DNA of 64,000 nt from Dipylidium caninum (lineage: Eukaryota; Platyhelminthes; Cestoda; Cyclophyllidea; Dipylidiidae), in assembly GCA_017562135.1 (NCBI GenBank), contig QEYB01001053.1, positions 372,001 through 436,000 on the forward strand, written 5' to 3'. Made by a program: the position numbers and the translations under genes. A model generated the notes under the pieces. It had not been told where the DNA came from and made no database searches. It worked only from the letters and a program-made list of their open reading frames with translations. Below are positions 1-10,527 of this stretch, piece after piece. Position 1 is the stretch's first letter; each line of letters begins with the position of its first letter.

Positions 1-148
1 ACATCACTCCTTCGACTCAACCGTCTTGGAGTCGGTGCACACCGTCTCCGCCTCGCATCGTCGATGGTCCACCTCCAGTCCCACCGACACCGTCTCACTT
101 GCCGATGGCATCACCTCTTTTGACGGTCGCCTCGTGCCAAATGCCCAG
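1..148 (+). CDS. possible internal exon of a gene entering from the left
   Basis: An open frame (codons starting at base 2) runs to a GTGGGT donor at 149 and would end in phase 0 after a Pro-Asn-Ala-Gln. The peptide is rich in Ser, Thr and Val with no domain I recognise. It could belong with the phase-0 terminal exon at 4660-4872, but no exon linking the two was identified. The frame stays open beyond the donor to a stop at 395-397, so it could also be a terminal exon or chance. Weak call. Confidence 0.25.
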
Positions 149-3100
149 GTGGGTGCCTCCCTCCCTTCCCCCTCCCCCCCGTCAAAGTCAACCTCACCAC
201 TTTCACACGGTTCCTCGATCGTCCTCAACCGTAGCTCGTTAGGTCATATCATTGACGCCGCCTCCATCTCCACGTTGAGTAAACCGCGTCGAGGCGGTTT
301 ACTTGGTGGCTTTGAAGCCCTCACTCTTCCTCCCCCTCCCCCCCCCCACGAATACTTTGATCTTAAAGTGCGAAACCGCTGTTTCACTCCCATGTGAGTC
401 GCAACGTTGCCTTAGTGACGCGTGCTGAACCACCTTTAGCCATAAAATCCTCCGTTTTCGGCAGTTGTTGTGGCCTCTTTTGAGTCTCCTCTTTGACTTT
501 CAACACGTGCACTCTTCTGCTCCGCGCGCAGGTGTACTTCGGAGGCGCCAGTTCACCACATTCCCATGAAATCGGCAGTTAATGCGTTTGACGCGCCCGT
601 TGTGAGGCTCACAGCCTTTCTTTGCTCTTTCGAGCGCCTCAAATGTCATTTGCCACATCTTTGTCGACGTCAGCAGCCTCGATTCCCTCCATTAGGTTTT
701 CCCTCCTCCTCCCCCCCCTCCCCCCACTTATGCCTCAGCCTAAGCGGAGGTGAGAGCAGCCAGACGAGGCAGCAGACGCCTGACCGGGGTCGGTTGGCCG
801 CCTCCTGAGTCGTCCGGACTGCACTCGTGGTATCTTCTCCCCTCAAACCCACCACAGGCGCATTGTCTCTCCTTCTCGTCGCCACGCTTTCACATCACCC
901 GCTTATCCACTGTTGAGCGGTAAGGTCAACGTGCCCATCCGCGGTCTTGCGATGCCGTCTTCTGTAAACGTGCTAATACATGCTTCACTTGTCTGCCCTG
1001 TGACCTCCCGTGATTTTGGAGAACGAGTTTTCTCTTGTCTGCTCCCCCCTGAACGCGACACACGCACACACACGTCCGCCATCACGCCTTACTGCGCTGA
1101 CTTCTCGGTGCTTTAAGGGGGGGGGAGAGGGGGAGCGCGGCAAGAAGCCTAAACGCTCGAGGAGGCGGAAAAATCGGGCTCTGTTCACGCGACTTTCGCC
1201 CCTCTTGTAGGTCCGTCATCCCATCGCCATCCGGGCCAATCCGGCGCCGGGCGCGGCACGCGCCCCCACCCCGCCCCCGAGGGCTCGGACGAGGACCGCG
1301 ACCTCGGACGGCGTCGCCTGCTCCCTCGTACGCCTCTCTCCTCTCCCCTCCCCCTCCGCTTGCCTCTCTCTCGGGCCCTTCCTCCCAACTCTTCTCCCTC
1401 CCCGTCCGATGGCATGAGGACTGAGGGTTTGTTGCGGCGGGAGGGCGACAGGCTCGCCACAGTGGGCGCGGGTATTGCGTCTCTGTTTGGACTTCGCCAC
1501 TGTACGGTCGCCCGTAGGCTGTGCTTTCCATCCTGTGGACTGATGGACGGGGCCGCAGTCGTGTCCCTCCCTCCCCGGCCTTCCTCCTCTCTGCTCCGCG
1601 CTAAGAGCACCGCGTCTCCTTGTCTCCCGCCCCCCTTCCCCGCGCCACCCGACAAAGAGCTTTGTTGAGCCGGTGACCCGTGTTTCTTGGTTAAACTCAC
1701 CCGTGTTTGTCGTACCAAGGCTGATTGACGAGCCGACACTACTAGTCGACACGTCACACGGTTGTTTACCGCCCGCCGTGCCGAGGCGGCGGTGCGTCGG
1801 AACGAGTCCTCGCGACACGTCTGAACGCGTGGCGTCGTGTCGAGGCCTGCGCCACCGCGACCGCCTGCGTTCCGCTGCGCTCCACGCGTGTTCCTTCTCG
1901 CATGCTCTTGCAATCCGACCGCATCTTGCGCGTGGCGAGTTGATCCAAGCTGAGCCTCTCTCGGCCCTCTGGACAGTCCCGCCGATGCCTTCGGGCGATT
2001 CGCGCTTGACACCTCCCTCGTAGCGCGTTCTACGCATCGGATTTACGTGCTCGGGACTCCGCCAGTCTCATTCGAGCTCGACGCTGTCCGGAAGAGGAGG
2101 TGGGGTGGTCTTCGGGAGTCCGTCCAACTGGTGGATGCTCCGCGAGTCGTCAAGCCGTTGCGTCTCCGGCCGGCGCGGTCAACGCGTCCTCGATTTCCGG
2201 CGTCGCGGCGACCCTCATCTCGGCCCCAATTTCCCTTCGCCGTGCGCAAATCGCGTGTGTGAGGCGGCGAGATCTTTGCTCTGCCAAATGCCTCGCCCGC
2301 GGCATCCTGAAGAGTTTTTCTACTCACTCATTGTTCGGTCGGCTCCCTCGATGCCACTTTGAAGCCGACACACCGCCTCCCGGCGACCTGCTGAAGCGCC
2401 CCCCCCCCCCCTCGGCCGCTGTCCGTTGTCCCGCAAGCGCCCCGCGCTGTCCAAGGCGCGTCCTCGTGTCCGTTGATTTGGCCACCTCATCGCATCGTTC
2501 GAACACGTCTACCTCGCGGCGTCCGAACTGGAAATGCAACCACCTAAATGGCAAAGACACATCCGAAGTCGGTCTGCCGTTCACCGCATTCGACGTCTTT
2601 CTCCCGACCCCGCCGGGCATTCACCAACGTCGTCTCTCTGCCCGAGGAGTTGGCCTTCGCCCCGCTCGCCACTCGTCTCCTCCCCCCACCCCACTACACC
2701 CCCCCAGATCTGCCCTCTCGTGCTCCTCCTTCGCGGTACGTAGACTCGAAAGTTAATTCAGGCTGCAACTCGCTCTCCTCGTCGAACCAGGTCGCCATCG
2801 CCCTTGTCAACGCGGCGGGGGATCATCGTGGCACACTCCGCGTGGATTCCCTTTGCCCCCCAGACGTGGGAAAGGCCTCCAGACTGCGGTCGAACCTCCC
2901 CTTCACGTCGACTTCTTCCTTTCCCGGCCACCGGGGGCTGTCCCCCCCCCCCCCTCTGAGGTGTGCCGATTTGCGAGGACGGTTTTGCTGCCAGACGCCT
3001 CCTCTCCCGGGTTGTCGCCCCCGGCCGGAAGGGCGCGAAGTGGGCGGTTGGTTGTAAGATGAGCTGCCCCAAATCTCGCGGTCAGGCGACCACCTCGTGT

Positions 3101-4659
3101 CCGTTGTCAACTGTTGACTCGCGAGGAGGCGAAGTCGTCTCACAGCGGTGGAGCGGCGTCCTTCGCCCAGTCGTGACCACGTCGGGTGAAAAGTCGTAAC
3201 AATCGCCGCCCGCCCTCCTTCCCTCGTGTCATTAACTCCTCTCGCTCTTTCGCCTCACCTCGCCTCCCCTCCCTCCTCTTTTTCTTCCCCTCTTCACCTC
3301 TTTCCTTCCTTTCCTCTCTTTTAGCCTCTCCACCCACCGGTCTCGCTAACCTCCCAGTAAGTGTTGCAACAATCGCTGCGTTTTACTGCACTGTCAGGCA
3401 TTCGGGGCATCAACCAACCCTCCCGACGATTATCCCCCTCCTCCGGGCGGAAAGGGGATGTGTGCCTAATTGGGGCGACAGAAGGGGGATGTCACACAGC
3501 CCCTTTCGCCGCTCTTCCCTTTGCCTTCGGGACAATTAACTCCCGCCACACTCGTTGTGGCTGCGGGGGGAGTGGGCGGGCGGGGACGGGGGTGGAGGCG
3601 TGGCTCTCTCCTTCCCACTCCGTCGTCAGGCCGGTTAATCAGCCCTGCGGATGTGGGTTCGCCGTGGGGCGTTCTCCCATCGTCTTCGGGATGTTCCTTT
3701 CTCATCGCCTAGGCGCGCTCGTCGCGTCTCCCTACCGCCGTCTCCTCACCCAGCCCGGTGTTGGGGCAACAAGTGCGCCGACTGCCACGGAAACGACTGT
3801 CTTCGGGGCGACCGGCGGCTGGAATGCACCTCCCGTGTGTCCCCACACCCCGGGGAGGCGGAGCGTTGCGTGGAGCAGTGCAACTACGTGGCGGCGCTGA
3901 TGCAACTCTCCGTGTGCGCGTCGGAAGGACCCAAGTGGCCTCAACTGGGGAACCGTCGGCAAAATCATCCGCCTCTGCACCCAGTGTCGCTCCGACTGGC
4001 CTCGACTGATGCAGTTTGAGAGGGTAACTAGCGGAACAGACGCGTTCGGAGTGCGTGGGTTCCACTCCTGTCTGCTTGGCGGCTGATGACGCTGCTCTTC
4101 AGGCCCTGTGTCCACCACTGCAGGCGAGGTGCCTGCGAAATGACCTCCTCTCCCCACACGGGCTCGCACTCGCCCGGCCCGAGTCAAAGAGGCTTTTTCG
4201 CGAGCCTCCCCTTCGCGTCGCTTTGTTGTTGGCGTCAACACCCGCCGTGACGCCGTTTAACGTCGACCACTGAGAGCGCTTGATGCGAGCCTAACGCCTG
4301 CAACTCTAAAACCAACCTCGGCACGAATTTTCTGTGCCTGCTTGGTGGCGTATTTCGCCGGGAATCGTTTTCCCTCCCCTCCCCCCCCCCCACCGCCGTC
4401 TTTTGTCATGACATCAGGCGGTGAGAGGCGCCTCCCGGTTATTTGCCGTGTTGGAATCCCCGAAATGCGCAGAACTGCTCTGCCGCCCACCCTCTCGCCC
4501 TGGACGTGGCAGTTAGCGCCGTCCACGCCCCCGCTTCCCCGCGAAATCGGCGTGAGGGGACGGTGCAGTCTAGTCGTGTCTCCACAAAGTCCTGAAACCC
4601 GCCGTTGGAGTCGTCGGGATGCGCACATCCACCTCTTCCTTGGCCTCTCTTGTAGACAG
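149..4659. other. GC-rich stretch without a recognised gene
   Basis: Pyrimidine-rich, GC-rich DNA with many homopolymer C runs. Open frames occur on both strands over the same bases and are Arg-, Pro- and Ser-rich, as expected by chance at this composition. Around 3751-3900 a plus-strand frame has a cysteine cluster (Lys-Cys-Ala-Asp-Cys-His) that could be part of a zinc-binding exon, but I found no good splice boundaries for it. Confidence 0.5.
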
Positions 4660-4872
4660 GCGACGTCGACAGCGGTGACGACGTCGAGTTCCCAGGGCGA
4701 GGCGCAACTGCCGCAGTGCAGGGCACAGCAGCTGACGGAGACGCTGATGCCGCTGCAAAAGGAGTGCGAACTCATTGTGCGCGAGAACAACGCCCTCACC
4801 ACGGAGCTCGTCGGTCTGCAGAAACGTCGGATCGCGCTGGAGATCCTCCTTGAACGTCTTACGCCGCTTTGA
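4660..4872 (+). CDS. terminal exon encoding a leucine-zipper-like coiled coil
   Basis: The exon opens after a TTGTAGACAG acceptor in phase 0 and closes with TGA at 4870-4872. It encodes about 70 residues: a Ser/Thr/Gln-rich lead, then a heptad-like stretch containing VRENNALTTEL and ALEILLERL, ending eight bases before a C-rich tract. This looks like the C-terminal dimerisation helix of a nuclear or scaffold protein. The pattern ExNxxL...L...L near the C-terminus recalls the zipper of AF10/AF17-type proteins, but one short helix cannot settle that. Upstream exons were not found with confidence. Confidence 0.4.
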   Translation, partial: ATSTAVTTSSSQGEAQLPQCRAQQLTETLMPLQKECELIVRENNALTTELVGLQKRRIALEILLERLTPL

Positions 4873-7800
4873 ATATCCTTCCCGCCCCCGCCCCCCTGTG
4901 TGATCTCGTCCTCCCCCCCATTCTTCCCACCTCCCTCATCCTTCTAGGCGAAGATGCTTATAATGAATTTTGTGGCCTTGAAGTGGAAATTCGACTGTTT
5001 TCTCGCAAGGGCCGGAGGGAAGTCGAGGAGGTGGTGTGTCGCGTGGATCGCAAGAGCGGCTGCCTCCGAGGGTGGGGGGGGGCTGAGGCGCAGCGTCCAC
5101 GAGTCCGAGGTTGTCCACCGAACTGTCCGCAGACGAGTCTCCACCTCAGCGGAGCCGGCGTGGCAGGTCGGAACGTCCGAGTCGGCCGCCAGGCCTGATC
5201 GCCTCAAACGACCGGTTGGCATTATTTTCCTTCTTTGTGACAACGACGATGTTGGCGAAAATGAGACCGACGCAAAAACGTCCAGACCGTCCGCGTGATT
5301 GAAATGCGGGGGGTTGAAGTGCCGTCCGACCAGCTACCTAGGCTGACTCGGTGACAGCGTTGATGGGAGTGTCGAGTCGAGACGTCATCACCCGAACGTA
5401 GAGAGGAGGTTCCGAGTGCTGCCAGGGGCTCCAACCACCTCTCTGAGGGGAACATCACCGGCCGGTGGGGAGGTTTGAGTTCGGGTGAGGACGATGAGTT
5501 GCTCCTCAACTGTCGCCGAATCCGACTGCCGGCGATGACGGCCCCGCTCAACCGATTCCGCGACCAGCCTTCCACGGACCCCCCCACCGGCTCGTTTCTT
5601 GTTCCAGCGCCTGCGCGTCCTTGTGGAGACTACTTTTTAATTGACCACCTTCGGAGAGGAGGAATGGCAGCGACGCCGTCGGGTGGCGACGGGGGGGGGG
5701 CGGGAGGTCGGGAGAGGAAAGAGGATTTGCGCTGGTATTCTACGAAAAGTCTGGCACGCAGGGCGAGAAGAGTCCTGCTCGTGGGGATGGATCGGCGGCG
5801 CTGCAGGGAACTGGAGGCCGTTCCCCTTCGACGACGGAGCGCCATCGCCGCTTCCTCGGCCGGACGCCGCCCACCACCCTCAGTCACCAGCCAAATCCCC
5901 CCCCCCCGGATTAGCTTGTTTGATCCCCTGCTGAGTGGGGCGGGGGGAGCCCGACCGATGACAGTCCGGTGGGCGTCCGGGGGGGATTGGAGGGTGGGGC
6001 AGTGCACGAGTGAGGCCTCTCGCCCAAAATCCTGTCGTTGCGTGATCCCATCAGGCATCCCGACCCGCCGCCCCTCCCCGCAGTGGCAAACATGGCAGGC
6101 GGCGAAAAGACCCTACTTCCCCCCTACAACGCCCGCACCGCTCGCCTCCAACTCCGACCGACCTGGTGGAGGCGGCGGCGCCTTCCCGACCACCTCCCCT
6201 TACTGCAAATGCGACGCGACACCGGGACGAAACTCAGGGAGTGCCGAACGAGAAAGAATTGAGCGGGAGCCGTGATTGGCTGAACCACAACGCTCTGCTG
6301 CGCAAGACGCGCGTTCCCACGTCGTCGCAGGGCAGCACAACGCGCCTGGCGGCCGGTCCACGGGGCCCCACGACTCCGCAATTCACAGACGTCCACCGCC
6401 ACGCCGAGTTCGCCTCGCACTGCGTTTCGCTCTCCCCACGAATCCTTCACCCGGGACGTCGCAGCCGCCATGGCCGTGAGAGTCAAGAACTGACTCGTCC
6501 CTCGTCGACACGGACCTCGACGCCAACAAGGCAGCACGACATCGCCCCACCCGCCAGGTCGCCGTCTCACACCAGTGGGAGCGCAGAGAGGCGTCCCCGG
6601 ACGCGCCTCCGGCGCAGATCTCACCGATGAACGAACTGAGACGGGAAGTGACAGCCACACGCAGGAACAATGGGCCTCCCTCAGATGGCCTTGACGAGGC
6701 ACGCCAACGTCCGCACCCGTGGCTGTTGCGAGTGGTGAAATGCGGGCAAACAGGCTGCGGGGAGGGGCGGTTATCCGCGCGTCTGGGGGCATTCCGCGAA
6801 TTCCTTAGGAGGCCCTAACGCTCCGCGAACTACATCCATCTTGCTTTCGCGTGCATCGCGCCATCCTCACCACCCCTCCTTTGGGAAATAGCAGGCAATC
6901 TGCCCACCCTCCCGTACTCCCCTGACAGGTGAGACGTGGGCCAATGGAGTTGTTGTGCTGCGTAAAAAGCCCAACGCTTCATGACTTGACGGCCGCCACG
7001 ATGGCCAGAATGTCCTGTGGGGAGGGAGCAGAAAACGCAAACAAGGTGGAAAATTGGCGTTCGACAGACAACAGCTTCGACGCCGAAGAGTGCCCCTGGG
7101 ACGCATCAGAATGACAGCCACGGCACTGCCAGAGGAGAATCCCCAAAGGCCCCGCCTCGGTTGCGATAGCGACTTAATCTAAATTTGTCCTGGCCTCCAG
7201 CACCGCCCCCTCCTGTCATCCGTCATTTTTAGATGACCTTTTAACAACTGAAACACAAGGAACTCCACCAACCCGAGCACCAAAAATTGCTCAGGCGTCC
7301 TCTCCATAGGACGGAAAGCGCGAAGACCAATTCACGGCGACCTATCAAGAAGTCATACCAGGAGGAGCGGACCACTAACACAACGCATCGGTGAGTAGAC
7401 CGGATGCAGAGAAGTGGGGAGGGAGGAAGCTTCCAGGGCCCCGCAACGCAAATTGGCCAGCAGCACGGAGACTGGGGGACAAGGGAGAAGACCGGGGGAC
7501 TGCAATTCCAGTCAGAAGACAAAAACGTCGAGACTTTTAAATAAAATGGCTAAATAGAACCCTATTATGGGTTAAATCCATAAAGGCGTTTGAACGCCGG
7601 TTCCCAAACACCCATCTGACGGACCGCAAAAGGGGCATAGGCTCGTCACTAGAGCAATAACCACCTCTCCACCGCAGAAGCCAGCAGGGACCCCGCAGGG
7701 CCATCGGTAGGTACACGACAGGGAGCACACAAGTTGACTCTCGCTCTGCAACAAATTGAGAAAGAGGCCACCCCAAGAAATGAGGAAAATGAGGGAATTA

Positions 7801-8297
7801 AAACATCAGGGAAGTTGTTAATGATAGTGCCCTTCACGGCAATGCTGTTCACCACCTCTACTCGCACACAAATACACGCGCATTCGGGTGTGAACAGCAA
7901 TGCATAAAGGAGAGCGGAAGGGACAACGGGTGCGCGACACGACGGAAACAATCAAAATGAGGAGGGTGGATTATTCAGGAAGCGGAAGAGGTAATCGGAA
8001 GAACACACGCGGAGCTCTAGGCAACCCCTACGCATCTGCTGCGACCACGCAAGCAAAACTATACACAGGAGAAATGGTGTGTAGACGGGAGAAAGAAAAC
8101 AAAAATGAATTTCATAGGTAGGGGTAAGAGGAAAGGGAGATACAACAGTGGGATTTGTAGACAACCATACTCATCCACACACGCACACATACACAGTCGT
8201 TTAGTTGGGAAGAAATGAAAAGACTATGGCGATTTCTGCTGTACTTTTTCATTCACGCCTCGTCCGCTTTTTTGTCCTCCTTTACTTCAAACTTCCC
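4873..8297. other. no gene recognised
   Basis: The first ~2 kb continues the GC-rich, low-complexity composition. A long plus-strand frame at 5475-6275 is Arg/Pro/Gly-rich, overlaps an equally long minus-strand frame, and looks spurious. From about 6.85 kb the base composition becomes more balanced and then AT-rich. The 3' untranslated region of the minus-strand VAP gene should lie just below 8298; I saw no clear AATAAA on that strand. Confidence 0.5.
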
Positions 8298-10462
8298 TTA
8301 AAGCACGAACTTGCCCACAGCAAGAGCGAACAAGAATGTGATGAGAAGGTAAAGAATCGGTGGGACATTCATCCTAAGCGTCTCCATGGGGCTTGAGGGC
8401 GCAGCCACAGTCGGCGTGGGCTGAGAAGACGTATCACGTCCCAGTCTATTCATGGCGGCCTGGCACTAATCAAGGAGAACGGAAAACCAAAATTATTCTC
8501 ATGTCAACATTGTGTTACTTTAGTGAAGGATGATCCGAACTAATACAGCTTTATTTGGAGTACATCGAACGCAAAAGTGATGTAAATACACCCGAAAAAA
8601 GCGGTAAGAGGCCAGTGTTAAAAGACGATAGAGCACATAAACGAGCCATCAAACTTATTCGGATACTTGGCTTTGAACTAAAGGAACCAATCGAAAGAGT
8701 TAAGAGGTCACATAATCACCTGTGCATACCGCGACGTACAAATATCCACAGAAAGCGAAAATAAAACTACCCGTGATAAGCCTGGATATCATTAAAACAT
8801 TTCTGATCTAACCGAAATGGGCAAAAACCCCCAAAACAGTCGATGTACCTCCTCCTACTGAGAATCTCCGGAATCATACAGCAAAAAAGGAAATTAATAT
8901 GCGGCGAATCCAAATTGCTAATGCTGAGATGGCTACGATCATACGATCAGTGACCAGGTTACATCTCATAATTTAGTTACAGTTTCGAACTGATAAAAAG
9001 TAAATTTAAGTTTACAAAAGCCAGAGTGGGGCACACACCAAGTACAAAGCAGGTCAACGTAATCAGATGAGGGTAAATGATGCACGCAGCCTACTAAACC
9101 GCGCGGCTGAATAATGCAGGCAGCTTATGCAACTTAACGCAATGCGACCGAAGTGCAACATGAAGCACGCATGAGTAATCAAATTAAAACAGGAACATCG
9201 GGATACACAACATTTGAGAGATGTTAAGTAAAGTCTAAGCGAGCGTAAGAATCGAAATTGATGGAAACATACATACAAAGTGGTGTGAATAAGATCAAAA
9301 AACCAATATCAAAGTATAAAATGAAAATGGCACTGACTTTCAATTCCTCATTTTCTTTACGGAGTTTCTCGATTTCTTGAGTAAGCTGACTGAGAGTGTT
9401 TGTCGGAGAACCGGAGTTAACCTACATTACAAATGAAATACACCGAAACAAACACAGGAAATACATGAATCCTGCCGTAACAAGCACCAAACTAACCTGA
9501 TCCTGATTTGGAAAAGTGCATGTAAAGAACTTTTCGGAAACCCGAGATTTGTCCACCAGCTGCCACTAAATATTATAAGGGTATGAGTGATTAAATTGGA
9601 AAGTACGAGCTGGCTGAGGGAAGGAGGCATTTCATCGGGGGCCAGCACGGACAAAATAGCCAATCGGTCCCGTGACTCGCCATTTGGCTCAACGCCGGCA
9701 ACAGTTGAAACTTTGACTATGAAAATCAAACCTTTCCTTACTTTTGATAACTTTGGTTTCACGGGCCTTGATAACATCCTCATTAGGGGCAACAACGTAT
9801 CGTTTAGGGGCATTTGTCTTAACTTTAAATGCCACATCCTTCGGACAAGTGTTTTTCGCAGTTATAAGACATGTTGAGGATTCATTGACAGAACCTAGAT
9901 TTCAGCAATAGGACATAGGTAAGGCCATACCGTCAAATACAAGCTCTTCTGGTTCGCATTTTAAAAGATCATCAGGCATTCTAAGGGTGCATTTAAGGCG
10001 AGCGTCACTGATGAGAGACGGATCAGCATCTTTCCACTAAAAGCACAGACTTAACAAAAGAGTAGGATATTACGATCTGTTCCAAGTTGTTCGTGGGATC
10101 GCCATGCAGAACCATTGACTGAATCATAAATTTGTGCTTGTTCTTCTCGGGAGCATCGCAGTCAAATGGTTGGAGCATGACTTGGAAAGGACTATAAGGC
10201 AATAACTCTTACCAGCTACGTTAACCGTTTCTGAGGGCTCAACAACGCCACAGCTGGGACGCACGCAGTAGCGCTTCGGAACCGTAGTTTTGACTTTAAA
10301 AGTAACTCTGTCCTCAGACGGATTTGTCAGTTTAATGACAGACGACTGGACATTTACAAAGGGACCTAGCCGCCTCCGTAAAAATATGCATCAATCAATA
10401 CCGAAAAAATCTAGTTCATTAGGTGGTTCAATCTTGAGTAAAGACTTGCGGAGGCCAGCCAT
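8298..10462 (-). CDS. VAP: VAP-family ER membrane protein with two tandem MSP domains
   Basis: Nine minus-strand exons: 10402-10462, 10213-10365, 10074-10180, 10036-9931, 9894-9742, 9710-9607, 9565-9497, 9421-9338 and 8459-8298, giving 332 residues. VAP proteins sit in the ER membrane and recruit FFAT-motif partners at membrane contact sites. MSP domain 1 (about residues 11-135) has the family signature FKVKTTVPKRYCVRP followed by VMLQPFD. A second, more divergent MSP domain follows (FKVKTNAPKRYVVAP), then a coiled coil (IEKLRKENEELK) and a C-terminal hydrophobic anchor ending GKFVL, matching the GKF.L end of animal VAPs. Intron positions repeat between the two domains, so the second arose by exon duplication. 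Usual VAPs are ~240-260 residues with one MSP domain. The acceptor of exon 6 could instead be six bases upstream (exon start 9716, two more residues); the one used leaves a 31-nt intron that matches the 32-nt intron at the same place in domain 1. Confidence 0.93.
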
Positions 10463-10517
10463 ATCCACTTCAATACCTTATCAACGCTAATGAGAGCGGG
10501 CGCCGCTTCACCCCTGG

Positions 10518-10527
10518 ATTGGCCAAT
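10518..10527 (-). promoter_or_regulatory. palindromic CCAAT box upstream of VAP
   Basis: The palindrome ATTGGCCAAT lies 56 bp upstream of the VAP start codon, the only plain promoter-like motif there. It reads the same on both strands. Function is inferred from position only. Confidence 0.35.

Noticed and set aside
1185..2037. Two overlapping ~275-codon minus-strand frames
   Set aside because: Both are Arg-rich and overlap each other in different frames in GC-rich DNA; no recognisable domain.
5475..6275. 266-codon plus-strand open frame
   Set aside because: Arg/Pro/Gly-rich low complexity with competing frames on both strands; looks like a composition artefact.
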